From Saprospiraceae bacterium (GTDB lineage: Bacteria > Bacteroidota > Bacteroidia > Chitinophagales > Saprospiraceae), in the NCBI GenBank assembly GCA_016722295.1, contig JADKGL010000037.1:310001-374000 (forward strand): a stretch of 64,000 nt of DNA, given 5' to 3'. Shown in pieces: positions 9,940 to 18,471 of this stretch. The notes beneath the pieces are model-generated. The model was not told the DNA's origin. It ran no database searches and saw only the letters and a list, made by a program, of their open reading frames with translations. Numbering within the stretch: position 1 is the first letter of the stretch; every line of letters begins with the position of its first letter. The translations under genes were made by a program, and so were the position numbers.

Positions 9940-10191
9940 TTAATTTTCATTTGTTTCAGTTGTTTCATCAAGTATTTTTTTTGCAAGCATTAATATTTTC
10001 TCATCTTCAATATGAACGATTCCACCATTTGGCCCCGGTTGAATATGATTTCCAGAATTTTCTAAATGATGAGCTCCAAAATAATTTCTAACAACTTGTT
10101 CATCCAAGTTTAATTCTTGAGCAATTCTAGTCACACTACCATGAGGTAATTTGTGTTTGATTTCTCTCAATTCATCAAATGTAATATTCAT
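9940..10191 (-). CDS. Small conserved helix-turn-helix DNA-binding protein
   Basis: This 83-residue protein has residues 8-45 that look like a helix-turn-helix of the kind that reads 'GSVTRIAQELNLDEQVVRNYF'-like text: an IAxxLxLdexxVRNYFG recognition segment followed by a Gly/Pro-rich hinge (about 50-60) and a C-terminal helix. As I recall, short proteins of this type are widespread in Bacteroidota and are annotated only as DNA-binding. The target is unknown. It stands alone between lysS (convergent) and ald, with its own terminator. Confidence 0.75.
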   Translation of the reverse strand: MNITFDELREIKHKLPHGSVTRIAQELNLDEQVVRNYFGAHHLENSGNHIQPGPNGGIVHIEDEKILMLAKKILDETTETNEN

Positions 10192-10240
10192 TGGCTGTAA
10201 ATTTTTATTGTAAGTAAATAAATTAACACTTCAAATTACG

Positions 10241-10282
10241 ACGTTTTGCGGAACTGCGCAAACAAAACGTATTTTTTTTTTA
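10241..10282. other. Hairpin with T-run between ald and the small DNA-binding gene
   Basis: ACGTTTTG (10241-10248) and CAAAACGT (10265-10272) form a perfect 8-bp stem with a second inner GCG/CGC pairing in the loop. Nine T follow on the plus strand and overlap the ald stop codon. As a plus-strand terminator it has no obvious upstream plus-strand gene; on the minus strand it lies just after ald but lacks a following T-run. Its role is unclear. Confidence 0.45.
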
Positions 10283-11392
10283 AATTATTTCGTCTATGGG
10301 AAAATATTGGAGGTTAAATGCTTTTGCAACGCCCTCATACACTACTTTTCCATTGACCACATTAAGTCCTAATTTTAATGGCCTATTTTCTGCACATGCT
10401 TGCTTCCAACCTTTATCTGCTAATTGTATTGCATAGGGGAGAGTAGCATTGGTTAATGCGACTGTTGATGTGTAAGGTACAGCTCCAGGCATATTTGCGA
10501 CACAATAATGGACAACACCATCAACTAAATAAATTGGATCATCATGTGTTGTTGGTTTGCTAGTCTCCATACAACCTCCTTGATCTATAGCAACATCTAC
10601 TAGTACAGTACCTGGTTGCATTGTAGAAAGCATATCTCTTGTAACAAGACTTGGTGCCTTTGCTCCAGGTATAAGCACTGCTCCTATAATTAAATCATGG
10701 GTCTTTACAAGTGTTCGAATAGTTAATTCATTTGAATACATGGTGGTAACATTTGGCGGCATGACATCTGCTAAATATCTCAATCTTGGAAGACTGACAT
10801 CCAACAAGGTGACAGCTGAACCTAATCCTGCAGCCATTTTAGCAGCTTGTGTTCCTACAATCCCACCTCCCAATACTAGCACTTTCGCTGGAGGAACACC
10901 TGGCACTCCACCTAAAAGTATTCCTTTGCCTTGTTGAGGTTTTTCTAAATATTTTGCACCTTCTTGAATAGCCATTCTACCAGCTACTTCTGACATTGGA
11001 ATTAATAGAGGCAAACTTCTATCAGGCAATTCTACTGTTTCATATGCCAAGCAAACAGCGCCACTCTCTATCATTGCATTGGTCAATGGTTCATAAGATG
11101 CAAAATGAAAATAAGTGAAGAGTAACTGATTGGGTTTAATCAATTTATATTCTGATGCAATTGGTTCTTTTACTTTAATAATCATTTCAGCAATGGCGTA
11201 TATTTCTTCAATTGTGCTAAGGATAATAGCTCCTGCTGAGGTATAATCAATATCACTAAAGCCACTTCCCACTCCAGCTGTTGACTGTACATAAACTTTA
11301 TGTCCTCTTTTTGAAAGCTCTAACGCTCCTGCAGGTGTGAGTGCTACTCGATTTTCGTTACTTTTGATTTCTTTTGGTACTCCTATGATCAT
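10280..11392 (-). CDS. ald: Alanine dehydrogenase
   Basis: It catalyses NAD-dependent reversible deamination of L-alanine to pyruvate and ammonia. The 370-residue length fits the family. Seen features: N-terminal MIIGVPKEIKSNENRVALTP substrate-domain motif, the Rossmann motif VLGGGIVGTQAAKMA near 172-186, DVAIDQGG, and MPGAVPYTSTVALTNATLPY near 307-326. It is preceded on its own strand by a strong hairpin/T-run (11440-11472) about 50 bp before the start, which could attenuate it. Confidence 0.96.
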   Translation of the reverse strand: MIIGVPKEIKSNENRVALTPAGALELSKRGHKVYVQSTAGVGSGFSDIDYTSAGAIILSTIEEIYAIAEMIIKVKEPIASEYKLIKPNQLLFTYFHFASYEPLTNAMIESGAVCLAYETVELPDRSLPLLIPMSEVAGRMAIQEGAKYLEKPQQGKGILLGGVPGVPPAKVLVLGGGIVGTQAAKMAAGLGSAVTLLDVSLPRLRYLADVMPPNVTTMYSNELTIRTLVKTHDLIIGAVLIPGAKAPSLVTRDMLSTMQPGTVLVDVAIDQGGCMETSKPTTHDDPIYLVDGVVHYCVANMPGAVPYTSTVALTNATLPYAIQLADKGWKQACAENRPLKLGLNVVNGKVVYEGVAKAFNLQYFPIDEII

Positions 11393-11439
11393 AAATAAAA
11401 TTTTATGATGCGAAAGTACGAATCAAATAGTAAAGTCCT

Positions 11440-11472
11440 AAAAAAAAGATAGCCCGTATGCATTATACGGGC
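11440..11472 (-). terminator. Hairpin plus T-run upstream of ald (terminator or attenuator)
   Basis: GCCCGTAT (11452-11459) and ATACGGGC (11465-11472) form a perfect 8-bp stem with a 5-base loop. On the minus strand it is followed within four bases by eight T. It lies 48 bp before the ald start, with no minus-strand gene immediately upstream because the next gene is on the plus strand. It would therefore end a short unannotated minus-strand transcript or regulate ald. Confidence 0.55.
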
Positions 11473-11617
11473 AAATCTTCATTTAATAACCAAAACTCAA
11501 AACTCAATCATTTAATTACAAGAACTATGCCAAAACAAATTTTTGCTTTAAAAATGAACAATAAAATAAATTAATTGTATATACATATAATTTTAAATGA
11601 TTGATAATCAATAGTAA

Positions 11618-12499
11618 ATGAATCGTAAGGAATTTATTGAAAAATCTTTGATTACTATGTTGGGAATTTCGAATTTATCTACTCTACAACATTTGGATGG
11701 AGAACTTTCTTTTTTCGAAAGTACTATGCCTGTTTTTTTCATGGGCCATGGTTCGCCTATGAATGGAATCGAGCAAAACAGTTTTTCTAAAGAATGGGCA
11801 AAAACAGCTTCAACTTTGCCAACTCCTCGCGCCATTATTTGTATATCAGCTCATTGGGAAACAAAAGGGACAAAAATTACTGCTATGCAAAATCCCAAGA
11901 CAATTCATGATTTTGGTGGGTTTCCTCAAGAATTATTTAATGTGCAATATCCTGCCAAAGGAAGCCCTAAAATTGCTGGAGAAGCATCCAATTATTCAAA
12001 AAATTATCCAATTCAATTAGATCATGAATGGGGTTTGGATCATGGCTGTTGGACTGTCATTAGACATATGTACCCCAAAGCAAATATTCCAGTATTACAG
12101 CTTAGTATTGATTATACAAAAGATATGAATTATCATTATCAATTAGGAAAAGCAATAGCTGGTTTAAGACAAAAGGGAATTTTATTCATTGGTAGTGGAA
12201 ATATGGTTCACAATTTGGGTAGAATTGATTGGCAAAAAATGAACGTAAAAAATTATGGTTTTGATTGGGCAATTGAGATGAATGAAATTTTTAAAAAGAA
12301 AATTGAAGATCAGGATCATCTACCGCTAATTCAATACAAAAGCTTAGGAAAAAGTGCATTATTGGCAATTCCAACGCCAGAACATTACATACCATTACTC
12401 TATGTATTAGGCATGCAATCGAAGAAGGAATCGGCAAGTTTATTTAATGATGAATATGTCGCTGGTTCTCTCTCAATGACTTCTATTAAAATCTCCTAG
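11618..12499 (+). CDS. ygiD: LigB/YgiD-like extradiol ring-cleavage dioxygenase
   Basis: The 293-residue protein resembles the 4,5-DOPA-extradiol-dioxygenase family. It has a histidine-rich metal site: GHGSP near 43-47, ISAHWE near 76-81, HDFGGFP near 101, LDHGCWTV near 136-143, and PTPEHYIPLLYVLG near the C-terminus. These enzymes cleave catechol-type rings; the natural substrate in bacteria is not settled. An extra N-terminal stretch of about 35 residues (MNRKEFIEKS..., partly hydrophobic) resembles a Tat-like leader but lacks a twin Arg. Its stop overlaps the stop of the convergent dynamin-like gene by 4 bp. Confidence 0.85.
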   Translation: MNRKEFIEKSLITMLGISNLSTLQHLDGELSFFESTMPVFFMGHGSPMNGIEQNSFSKEWAKTASTLPTPRAIICISAHWETKGTKITAMQNPKTIHDFGGFPQELFNVQYPAKGSPKIAGEASNYSKNYPIQLDHEWGLDHGCWTVIRHMYPKANIPVLQLSIDYTKDMNYHYQLGKAIAGLRQKGILFIGSGNMVHNLGRIDWQKMNVKNYGFDWAIEMNEIFKKKIEDQDHLPLIQYKSLGKSALLAIPTPEHYIPLLYVLGMQSKKESASLFNDEYVAGSLSMTSIKIS

Positions 12500-14271
12500 T
12501 TTAACTCACTTCTGGAGATTCCAACTTCATCACATTTTACATACATTTTCTGTTTAAGTTGATTGAGATTATTTTGAATCATATTTTGTTTAGTTACCAG
12601 CATTTGAATTTGATCTTTTTCCTTTTCTAAATGATCATCTAATTTTTTGAAATTATAATTTATTTTTAATTTAATATCACCGACATAAGAATTTAGTCGA
12701 TTTCTTAATTCATCGCCAAGTTTTGCTCTTCCTTGCAATAATTCAGCATCAAATTGATTGATAATTTTTCTTTTATTGAAACCCAACGTTATTCCCGCAA
12801 ACAATAACCCTACAGTGGTTAAAATCCCTCCAGTGATATCAAACACTGCACCATGAGTCAATGCAGTAAGCATTGCCCCAACAATAGCAATTCCAGTTCC
12901 TGTTGCTACATTAGGCGCTAATTTATTATTTTCCGTAACAAGATCCTTGCTATAATAATTCTCAGTATTCTTAAGGAACTCTTGAAATGTATCGTGCAAT
13001 TCATTCATAACACTGGATCTTTTTTCCGCTATTGCGCTGAACACTTCATGATCATTTTTTAAAATTGTTTTGCTATTTTGAATTTTTAAAGATACAATTT
13101 GACCCATTTGTTGAATGCTGTCTGAAATATCTTTAAGACCATTTTGTAATTTGTCCTTCATACTTGTATTTAAGCTTGACTCAAAGTCTGCGGTAAATTC
13201 TTTTAACCAAGTCTGCAATGATTGCCCCTTATTAAAAATTCCACCAATACCTCTTTTCAAAACATTAAAGAAACCTAGACCATCTTCTAATGTTTTTCTC
13301 TTTGAATTAGTCACGGTATCGTAAGATGCTAATAAATTCTCAACCAACATATTAATATTATTGTTGGAAATTTTTTCTTGGTCACTTAATGTTTTTGTAA
13401 TATCATTTCGAAATTCCATGTCATATGCGAACTGATCCTTCCTGATAAGGATGCCAGATTCAATTTTATCAACAACTGTCTCACTTGTTTTTATATTATT
13501 GATCATTTTATAAAGTGAAGCTTTTCCACCTGTGATGTTCTTTGCTATAAATTCGCGCAATGGTAAAAATCCACTGTCAACTTTTTTCCCTTCCAAATCC
13601 ATCTTTGCTGAAACTGGAAATATCAACGGATTTGAAATACCTTTTTCTTTTGCATATTGTTCAAGACCCCTAATATTAATTTGTAAATCTGCAGGATCAA
13701 TTAAATCTTTTTGTTGCAACACAAATATGACTTTTTTTTGCCAATCAGTTTTTATGAAATTAAAAAAATCCCAAGCTGATTGGCGATAAGGATTCTTTGC
13801 TTCGAAAACAAAAATAACTAGATCAGACGTTGGAACAAAGTTTTCTGTAATTTCTTGATGATGTGCAATGATTGTATTTGTACCTGGAGTATCGACGATT
13901 GCGATTTCTTTCAAAATATCTTCAGGATAACTAATTCGTTTCAATACTGGGCTCAATGCTGTCATTTGATATTCAGGACCATAGACAATCAATTGAATAG
14001 TATCAGTCATTGGTGAAGGTGCAACTTTACATATTTCAGTTTTCGATTCAAGCAGAGCATTAATAAAGCTACTTTTCCCGACTTTGACTTCACCACAAAT
14101 TACAAACATAAAAGGGTCGTGAATGCGATTTCGAAGATCACTTACTGTCTGTGAAAGTTCTTTGTGTTGGATATCTTGTGTAAGTTCGTGGATTTCTTTG
14201 ATGATCTCTTCAATGATTCCTTTTTCTGCATCAAGATTGATTTGTATTAATGAATTAGTCATTATGTTCAA
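12496..14271 (-). CDS. Dynamin-family GTPase
   Basis: The 591-residue protein has a large GTPase domain: P-loop GEVKVGKSS at 60-68, switch threonine in PMTDT near 89, DTPGTNT at 127-133, and a G4-like QQKDL at 186-190. A long, largely helical middle and a C-terminal Lys/Gln-rich coiled coil follow. A hydrophobic hairpin at about 455-500 (two Gly/Ala/Leu-rich segments) suggests membrane insertion. This matches bacterial dynamin-like proteins that bind and remodel membranes, including in stress or phage responses (family knowledge). Dynamin pairs are common, but no second dynamin gene is adjacent here. The specific role is unknown. Confidence 0.85.
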   Translation of the reverse strand: MNIMTNSLIQINLDAEKGIIEEIIKEIHELTQDIQHKELSQTVSDLRNRIHDPFMFVICGEVKVGKSSFINALLESKTEICKVAPSPMTDTIQLIVYGPEYQMTALSPVLKRISYPEDILKEIAIVDTPGTNTIIAHHQEITENFVPTSDLVIFVFEAKNPYRQSAWDFFNFIKTDWQKKVIFVLQQKDLIDPADLQINIRGLEQYAKEKGISNPLIFPVSAKMDLEGKKVDSGFLPLREFIAKNITGGKASLYKMINNIKTSETVVDKIESGILIRKDQFAYDMEFRNDITKTLSDQEKISNNNINMLVENLLASYDTVTNSKRKTLEDGLGFFNVLKRGIGGIFNKGQSLQTWLKEFTADFESSLNTSMKDKLQNGLKDISDSIQQMGQIVSLKIQNSKTILKNDHEVFSAIAEKRSSVMNELHDTFQEFLKNTENYYSKDLVTENNKLAPNVATGTGIAIVGAMLTALTHGAVFDITGGILTTVGLLFAGITLGFNKRKIINQFDAELLQGRAKLGDELRNRLNSYVGDIKLKINYNFKKLDDHLEKEKDQIQMLVTKQNMIQNNLNQLKQKMYVKCDEVGISRSELN

Positions 14272-14401
14272 AATTTAGTGTAAAAATACAGTTAACAAAG
14301 AAATAAATGTGGAATAATAGTTTAATTATATTAATGTTTGTTTTTATGTGAACTGTATATCGTCAATACACTTCGTTTTCAAGTAACTTACCAATATCTA
14401 T

Positions 14402-15292
14402 TTATTCTCGTTTTCTCCCTAAAATATCTAAATTCTCATGCGCTCCTTCCGCTTTAGCGCGAGGTGGTTTACTTAAAATCTGATTTGGAACCCTTTCAAT
14501 ATATTTCCATTTTCCATTTTTGTTCTCATATGCTTCGTATGTTCCATCTGGAACTTTAAGAAATTTTCCATTTGCCGCAACGGTTTCGGTAATGGTAGCA
14601 ATATGATCAAACAGAATTTCCTTTGAATCTGGATCATAAGAAAGGCTACAACCAGATTCTTCAGAATATTGAATTACAATGCGATTATATTTTTCAATAG
14701 GTTTCTCTTTTTCTTCTTTGGAGAATATTGCTTTCCCAAATTGTATATTAGTATCATTTAATTGTATCACTTCAATAATTTTATATTTGTAACCTTGTCC
14801 ATCTTGTGCAAAACCAAAAGTAATTAGTTGCTCAGAATATTCTTCACTTGGCAATGCATAGAAATACATTGCGCCATACCATGAATCCTGATCAATAGAT
14901 TCATATGTTAACCTCATGTAATTTCGTTTTTCAAACTTAAGAGGTATAAATTGATTTGTTTTTGATTTATAAAGGCCGCCATAATTCCATTCATTGGATT
15001 CATCTTTCCATTGCCAAGTTGCAATAAACCAACTTTGTTTTTCATCAGAAAGAAATGCTATGCGATTTTTAAAATCAATATCTATAACTGCATTCTCTTG
15101 CGCATACTCTTGAAATAAATTTTCGAAATTATGAGCTGCTTTAGTCCTAAAAACACCTTCTGTTGAAGTATTCATTACATCACTCCAAAATAGGATATGC
15201 AGTTTTTTGTCCCAAGAAGTATCTATAGTTTGAGACATCATATAGGCAGGAAATAAAAACACCAATACAAATCGACTTTTGAACATAAACAA
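14402..15292 (-). CDS. Secreted protein of unknown function
   Basis: The 296-residue protein begins with a hydrophobic signal peptide ending near MMSQ (residues 1-20). I do not recognise a named domain. It is rich in aromatic residues (several W-x-W and Y-rich strands such as ATWQWKD and MYFYALP), suggesting a beta-rich fold, and ends in a basic tail (PPRAKAEG... GRKRE). It is probably periplasmic or surface-exposed. It sits 29 bp downstream of the peroxiredoxin-like gene on the same strand, so the two may be co-transcribed. Confidence 0.7.
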   Translation of the reverse strand: MFMFKSRFVLVFLFPAYMMSQTIDTSWDKKLHILFWSDVMNTSTEGVFRTKAAHNFENLFQEYAQENAVIDIDFKNRIAFLSDEKQSWFIATWQWKDESNEWNYGGLYKSKTNQFIPLKFEKRNYMRLTYESIDQDSWYGAMYFYALPSEEYSEQLITFGFAQDGQGYKYKIIEVIQLNDTNIQFGKAIFSKEEKEKPIEKYNRIVIQYSEESGCSLSYDPDSKEILFDHIATITETVAANGKFLKVPDGTYEAYENKNGKWKYIERVPNQILSKPPRAKAEGAHENLDILGRKRE

Positions 15293-15321
15293 ATAACGAA
15301 AAATTGATAAATCTTATTTTA

Positions 15322-15852
15322 TTACTTATCTTCAGTAGCTAAAGCAAATTTTTCATAATCAGGTTTGTCAGAAGAATACTTATGTCTAAAAGCTGCATAA
15401 ATTTTACCGTTTTTTAGTGAAAACACACCTGGCATTTGAAATCCATCACCGAGCACTACACCAAAACCATGTCCTTTAACTAATCCAGCATCAACTCCTC
15501 TAATCCAAGATCTAAATCCAAAAAGTTGATTAAAGGTCCCCTTCAACAATCCAAATTCATGATAGTAATTACATTCAGGATCGGAAATACTTTCAATATC
15601 AAACAATTGATAACGATTGAAATAATTTGAAGCTATTTCAATTGTAGACATATGAACCAATATAATTTCATATTTTTCTCTAAAATTAGACTGATACAAA
15701 TTTTTAATATCGTTTAATGCTTCTCTGCAAAAGATACAACCGAAATGTCTTAAAAAAACCAATAAGCATGGTTTTTCAAAAGATATATCATAAATAGATC
15801 GCTGTTTGTTAGTGATCATTTCTTGTAGAACAACTTTATTGATTTCTTCCAC
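15322..15852 (-). CDS. Peroxiredoxin-like (AhpC/TSA-type, SelL/PRXL2-like) redox protein
   Basis: This 176-residue thioredoxin-fold protein has LVFLRHFGCIFCREAL at 31-46, with redox Cys39 and Cys42 in a C-x-x-C. The FLRHxGCxxCRE pattern is typical of AhpC-TSA_2/PRXL2-like proteins, some of which carry selenocysteine as U-x-x-C. Here both positions are Cys (family knowledge plus sequence). No signal peptide is seen, so it is cytoplasmic. It is likely a thiol peroxidase or disulfide reductase; the substrate is unknown. It lies between mdh and the secreted unknown gene on the same strand. Confidence 0.8.
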   Translation of the reverse strand: MEEINKVVLQEMITNKQRSIYDISFEKPCLLVFLRHFGCIFCREALNDIKNLYQSNFREKYEIILVHMSTIEIASNYFNRYQLFDIESISDPECNYYHEFGLLKGTFNQLFGFRSWIRGVDAGLVKGHGFGVVLGDGFQMPGVFSLKNGKIYAAFRHKYSSDKPDYEKFALATEDK

Positions 15853-15891
15853 AATAAATTTAACAAATAAGCGAAGCAGTAGTTTTACTTA

Positions 15892-16827
15892 TTATGCTTT
15901 TTGTAAATTATCATATACAGACATCATGGATTGAACTTCATCTGCAGATGCTTTTAACATCTCCATTTCTGAACTAGTTAATTTAAGCTCTATAATTTGT
16001 TCAACTCCATTTTTTCCTAGTTTTACAGGTACTCCTACAAAAACATTCTTCAAACCATATTGTCCATTCAAATTTACGCAACATGGGAATATTCTATTCT
16101 CATCTTTAACAATAGCTTCTACCATTTGTGCAGCAGCTGCTCCAGGCGCATACCAAGCGGAAGTTCCCATCAATTTTACTAACTCGCCTCCGCCATACTT
16201 CGTTCTTTCAATAATACTATTTAAAGTAGCTTCATCTAACAACTCAGTGACAGGTATTCCAGCGACTGTTGTAAAACGAGGAAGTGGAACCATTGAATCA
16301 CCATGTCCACCCATTAAGAGAGCTTGGATATCTTTGGGGGACACATCAAGTGCGGTTGCAAGAAATGCTCTGTAGCGCGCAGTATCTAGTATTCCGGCCA
16401 TTCCAATCACTCTGCTAGACTCAAAACCACTCATTTTATAAGCAGCATAAGTCATAACATCCAAAGGATTAGAGACGACAATTAGAATTGGATTTTTAGA
16501 ATATTTAAGTATATTTTCAGTTACATTATTAACGATTCCAGCATTTGTTGAAATTAAATCATCACGACTCATACCAGGTTTGCGAGGTAATCCAGCAGTA
16601 ATTACCACAATATCAGAGTCTTGTGTAGTTTCGTATTGATCAGAACCGATTAGCTTAGTGGAATAATAATCAATTGGAGCTTGCTGCCAACTGTCCAATG
16701 CTTTCCCTTGTGCCATCTCTGCTTTAATGTCGATTAAAACCACTTCTTTTAAAAAATCTTTATGAGCTAGTACATTTGCCACAGTGGCACCAACATTTCC
16801 CGCTCCAATTACAGTAACTTTATTCAT
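15892..16827 (-). CDS. mdh: Malate dehydrogenase
   Basis: This NAD-dependent enzyme of the citric acid cycle has 311 residues and belongs to the LDH-like MDH group. Seen features: the GAGNVGATVA dinucleotide motif at 8-17, the substrate arginine pair in GLPRKPGMSRDDL, VVSNPLDVMTY, and the catalytic histidine in LMGGHGDSMVPL near 175. It is divergent from the M43 protease gene; the 113-bp spacer has a TAnnTTTG element for each direction. Confidence 0.97.
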   Translation of the reverse strand: MNKVTVIGAGNVGATVANVLAHKDFLKEVVLIDIKAEMAQGKALDSWQQAPIDYYSTKLIGSDQYETTQDSDIVVITAGLPRKPGMSRDDLISTNAGIVNNVTENILKYSKNPILIVVSNPLDVMTYAAYKMSGFESSRVIGMAGILDTARYRAFLATALDVSPKDIQALLMGGHGDSMVPLPRFTTVAGIPVTELLDEATLNSIIERTKYGGGELVKLMGTSAWYAPGAAAAQMVEAIVKDENRIFPCCVNLNGQYGLKNVFVGVPVKLGKNGVEQIIELKLTSSEMEMLKASADEVQSMMSVYDNLQKA

Positions 16828-16865
16828 TTTCGTACGTTAAAATTAGGTGAATATTAATTTAGACA

Positions 16866-16873
16866 CAAAACTA
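16866..16873 (-). promoter_or_regulatory. Putative mdh promoter (-7 element)
   Basis: On the minus strand TAGTTTTG fits the TAnnTTTG -7 consensus and lies about 39 bases upstream of the mdh start. The -33 element is not clear. Confidence 0.35.
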
Positions 16874-16896
16874 ATGAAACTGTTCAAGATAAGTGT

Positions 16897-16904
16897 TAAT
16901 TTTG
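16897..16904 (+). promoter_or_regulatory. Putative M43 protease promoter (-7 element)
   Basis: TAATTTTG fits the TAnnTTTG consensus 37 bases before the start of the first M43 protease gene, in the divergent spacer with mdh. No -33 element was recognised. Confidence 0.35.
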
Positions 16905-16940
16905 ACCTTCTTTTGTTGAAACATAGTAAAAAATTATAAT

Positions 16941-18470
16941 ATGAATAAGATTTATTTTTATATTACTGTATTTTTTGTAATTGGCTTTGCCAATGTGGGA
17001 ACATCTCAATCAAAAATGGCGGGAATTTGTGGTTGTACAGCGGAGGAACAAGAACAAATAAAGTTGAGAATGCTTGAGAATAGAGAAACTTTCAAGAATC
17101 AAACTATTTTAAGACCTGAAAGTATTACATATATTCCTATAACGTATCATTTGGTCGCTAAAAGTGATGGAACTGGAAGGATTGCACTTCGAAGAGTTTT
17201 TGAAAATCTTTGCGCCATTAATAAAATTTATGCAACTCAAAATCTTGGATTTTATTTGAAAGAAGTTAAAAGTCCAAACAATACATCGGTTTATGAAAAT
17301 CCAACTGGGGCATTAGGAGCTCAAACAATTAAAAATTGGAGAACTCAGAACCCAAACTCTGTAAATATTTTTTGTGCAAGCATTGCTAATCCAGCTGAAC
17401 CTGGTGTTTTAGCTTTTTATAATCCAAATGGAGATTACATTGTGACTGAAAACAACCAAGTGTCTAGTAATGGTACTACATTAGCACATGAATTAGGTCA
17501 TTTTTTTAGTTTAGCACATACATTTTTTGGTTGGGAAGGGAATACATATAACTGTAGTTTACCTACACCAACTGTGACACCTTCAGGTGTTTTAGTCGAA
17601 TATGTTAGTCGAACTAAAATGTTTAATAATCAATTATTATGCAAGGTGGCAGCTGATGGTTTTTGTGATACACAAGCAGATTACAATTTAGGTTTTGGTT
17701 GGCCAAGCAGTGCGGGGTGTGTTTATAGTGGATGCGCAAAAGATCCGGATAATGTACCTTTAGATCCCGATGAAAAAAATATTATGTCCTATTTTTTATC
17801 TTGTCTAGAATATTTTTCTGAAGAGCAAAAAGAGGCTATCCTATTGGATTACTTAAGCTCTAAAAGATCTTCCCTAAGAACAATTAGCTACACTACGAAA
17901 CCTGATATAACTGGGACTTTAAATTATCTTACACCATCAAAAAATCAAACTGTAAGTGGGTACAATTCAGTATTGCTATCTTGGGAACCTATGCCCAATG
18001 CAGAGTCTTATTTATTAGAAATTGCAGAAAATTCAGCGTTAACTTTAAATTCCAGAGCATTTCTATTGAAAAGAACAGACACTACATTTACTGACTTAAA
18101 GAAAAATACAAATTATTATTGGAGGGTATATCCAATGAATCAAAATAGCTTTTGTTCAAGTGGAGCAACTATAAATTTCAGAACGCCATCTTTCGGCGTG
18201 GCTATTCAAGAAACTGCAGCAGAAAAATTGAAAATTTCATTTTTAACTAGGTCGAATAATGAAGCACAATTATATTTACAATCATCATCTACTGGTCATG
18301 CGAAACTTTTTATTCAAAACATAGTTGGCGCCACAATAAAAAATAGTAATGTAGATCTAGATTTAAAAAATCAAATAATAGATATTGAAAATTGTGTTCC
18401 AGGAGTCTATACCTATTCTATACAACAAGAAAATGAAGTACTTAAAATTGGCAAACTAATTATTCAATAA
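16941..18470 (+). CDS. Secreted M43 (pappalysin/cytophagalysin) metalloprotease with T9SS domain
   Basis: The 509-residue protein has a signal peptide at 1-23. The catalytic domain has the extended zinc motif LAHELGHFFSLAH (H183, E184, H187, H193), followed by TFFGWEG and a Met-turn at IMSYF (282), as in family M43. A fibronectin type III-like domain spans about 330-415 and a T9SS type A sorting domain forms the end (GVYTYSI... KLIIQ). It is probably secreted to degrade extracellular protein. It lies one base before a paralogue with the same layout. Confidence 0.92.
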   Translation: MNKIYFYITVFFVIGFANVGTSQSKMAGICGCTAEEQEQIKLRMLENRETFKNQTILRPESITYIPITYHLVAKSDGTGRIALRRVFENLCAINKIYATQNLGFYLKEVKSPNNTSVYENPTGALGAQTIKNWRTQNPNSVNIFCASIANPAEPGVLAFYNPNGDYIVTENNQVSSNGTTLAHELGHFFSLAHTFFGWEGNTYNCSLPTPTVTPSGVLVEYVSRTKMFNNQLLCKVAADGFCDTQADYNLGFGWPSSAGCVYSGCAKDPDNVPLDPDEKNIMSYFLSCLEYFSEEQKEAILLDYLSSKRSSLRTISYTTKPDITGTLNYLTPSKNQTVSGYNSVLLSWEPMPNAESYLLEIAENSALTLNSRAFLLKRTDTTFTDLKKNTNYYWRVYPMNQNSFCSSGATINFRTPSFGVAIQETAAEKLKISFLTRSNNEAQLYLQSSSTGHAKLFIQNIVGATIKNSNVDLDLKNQIIDIENCVPGVYTYSIQQENEVLKIGKLIIQ

Positions 18471-18471
18471 T

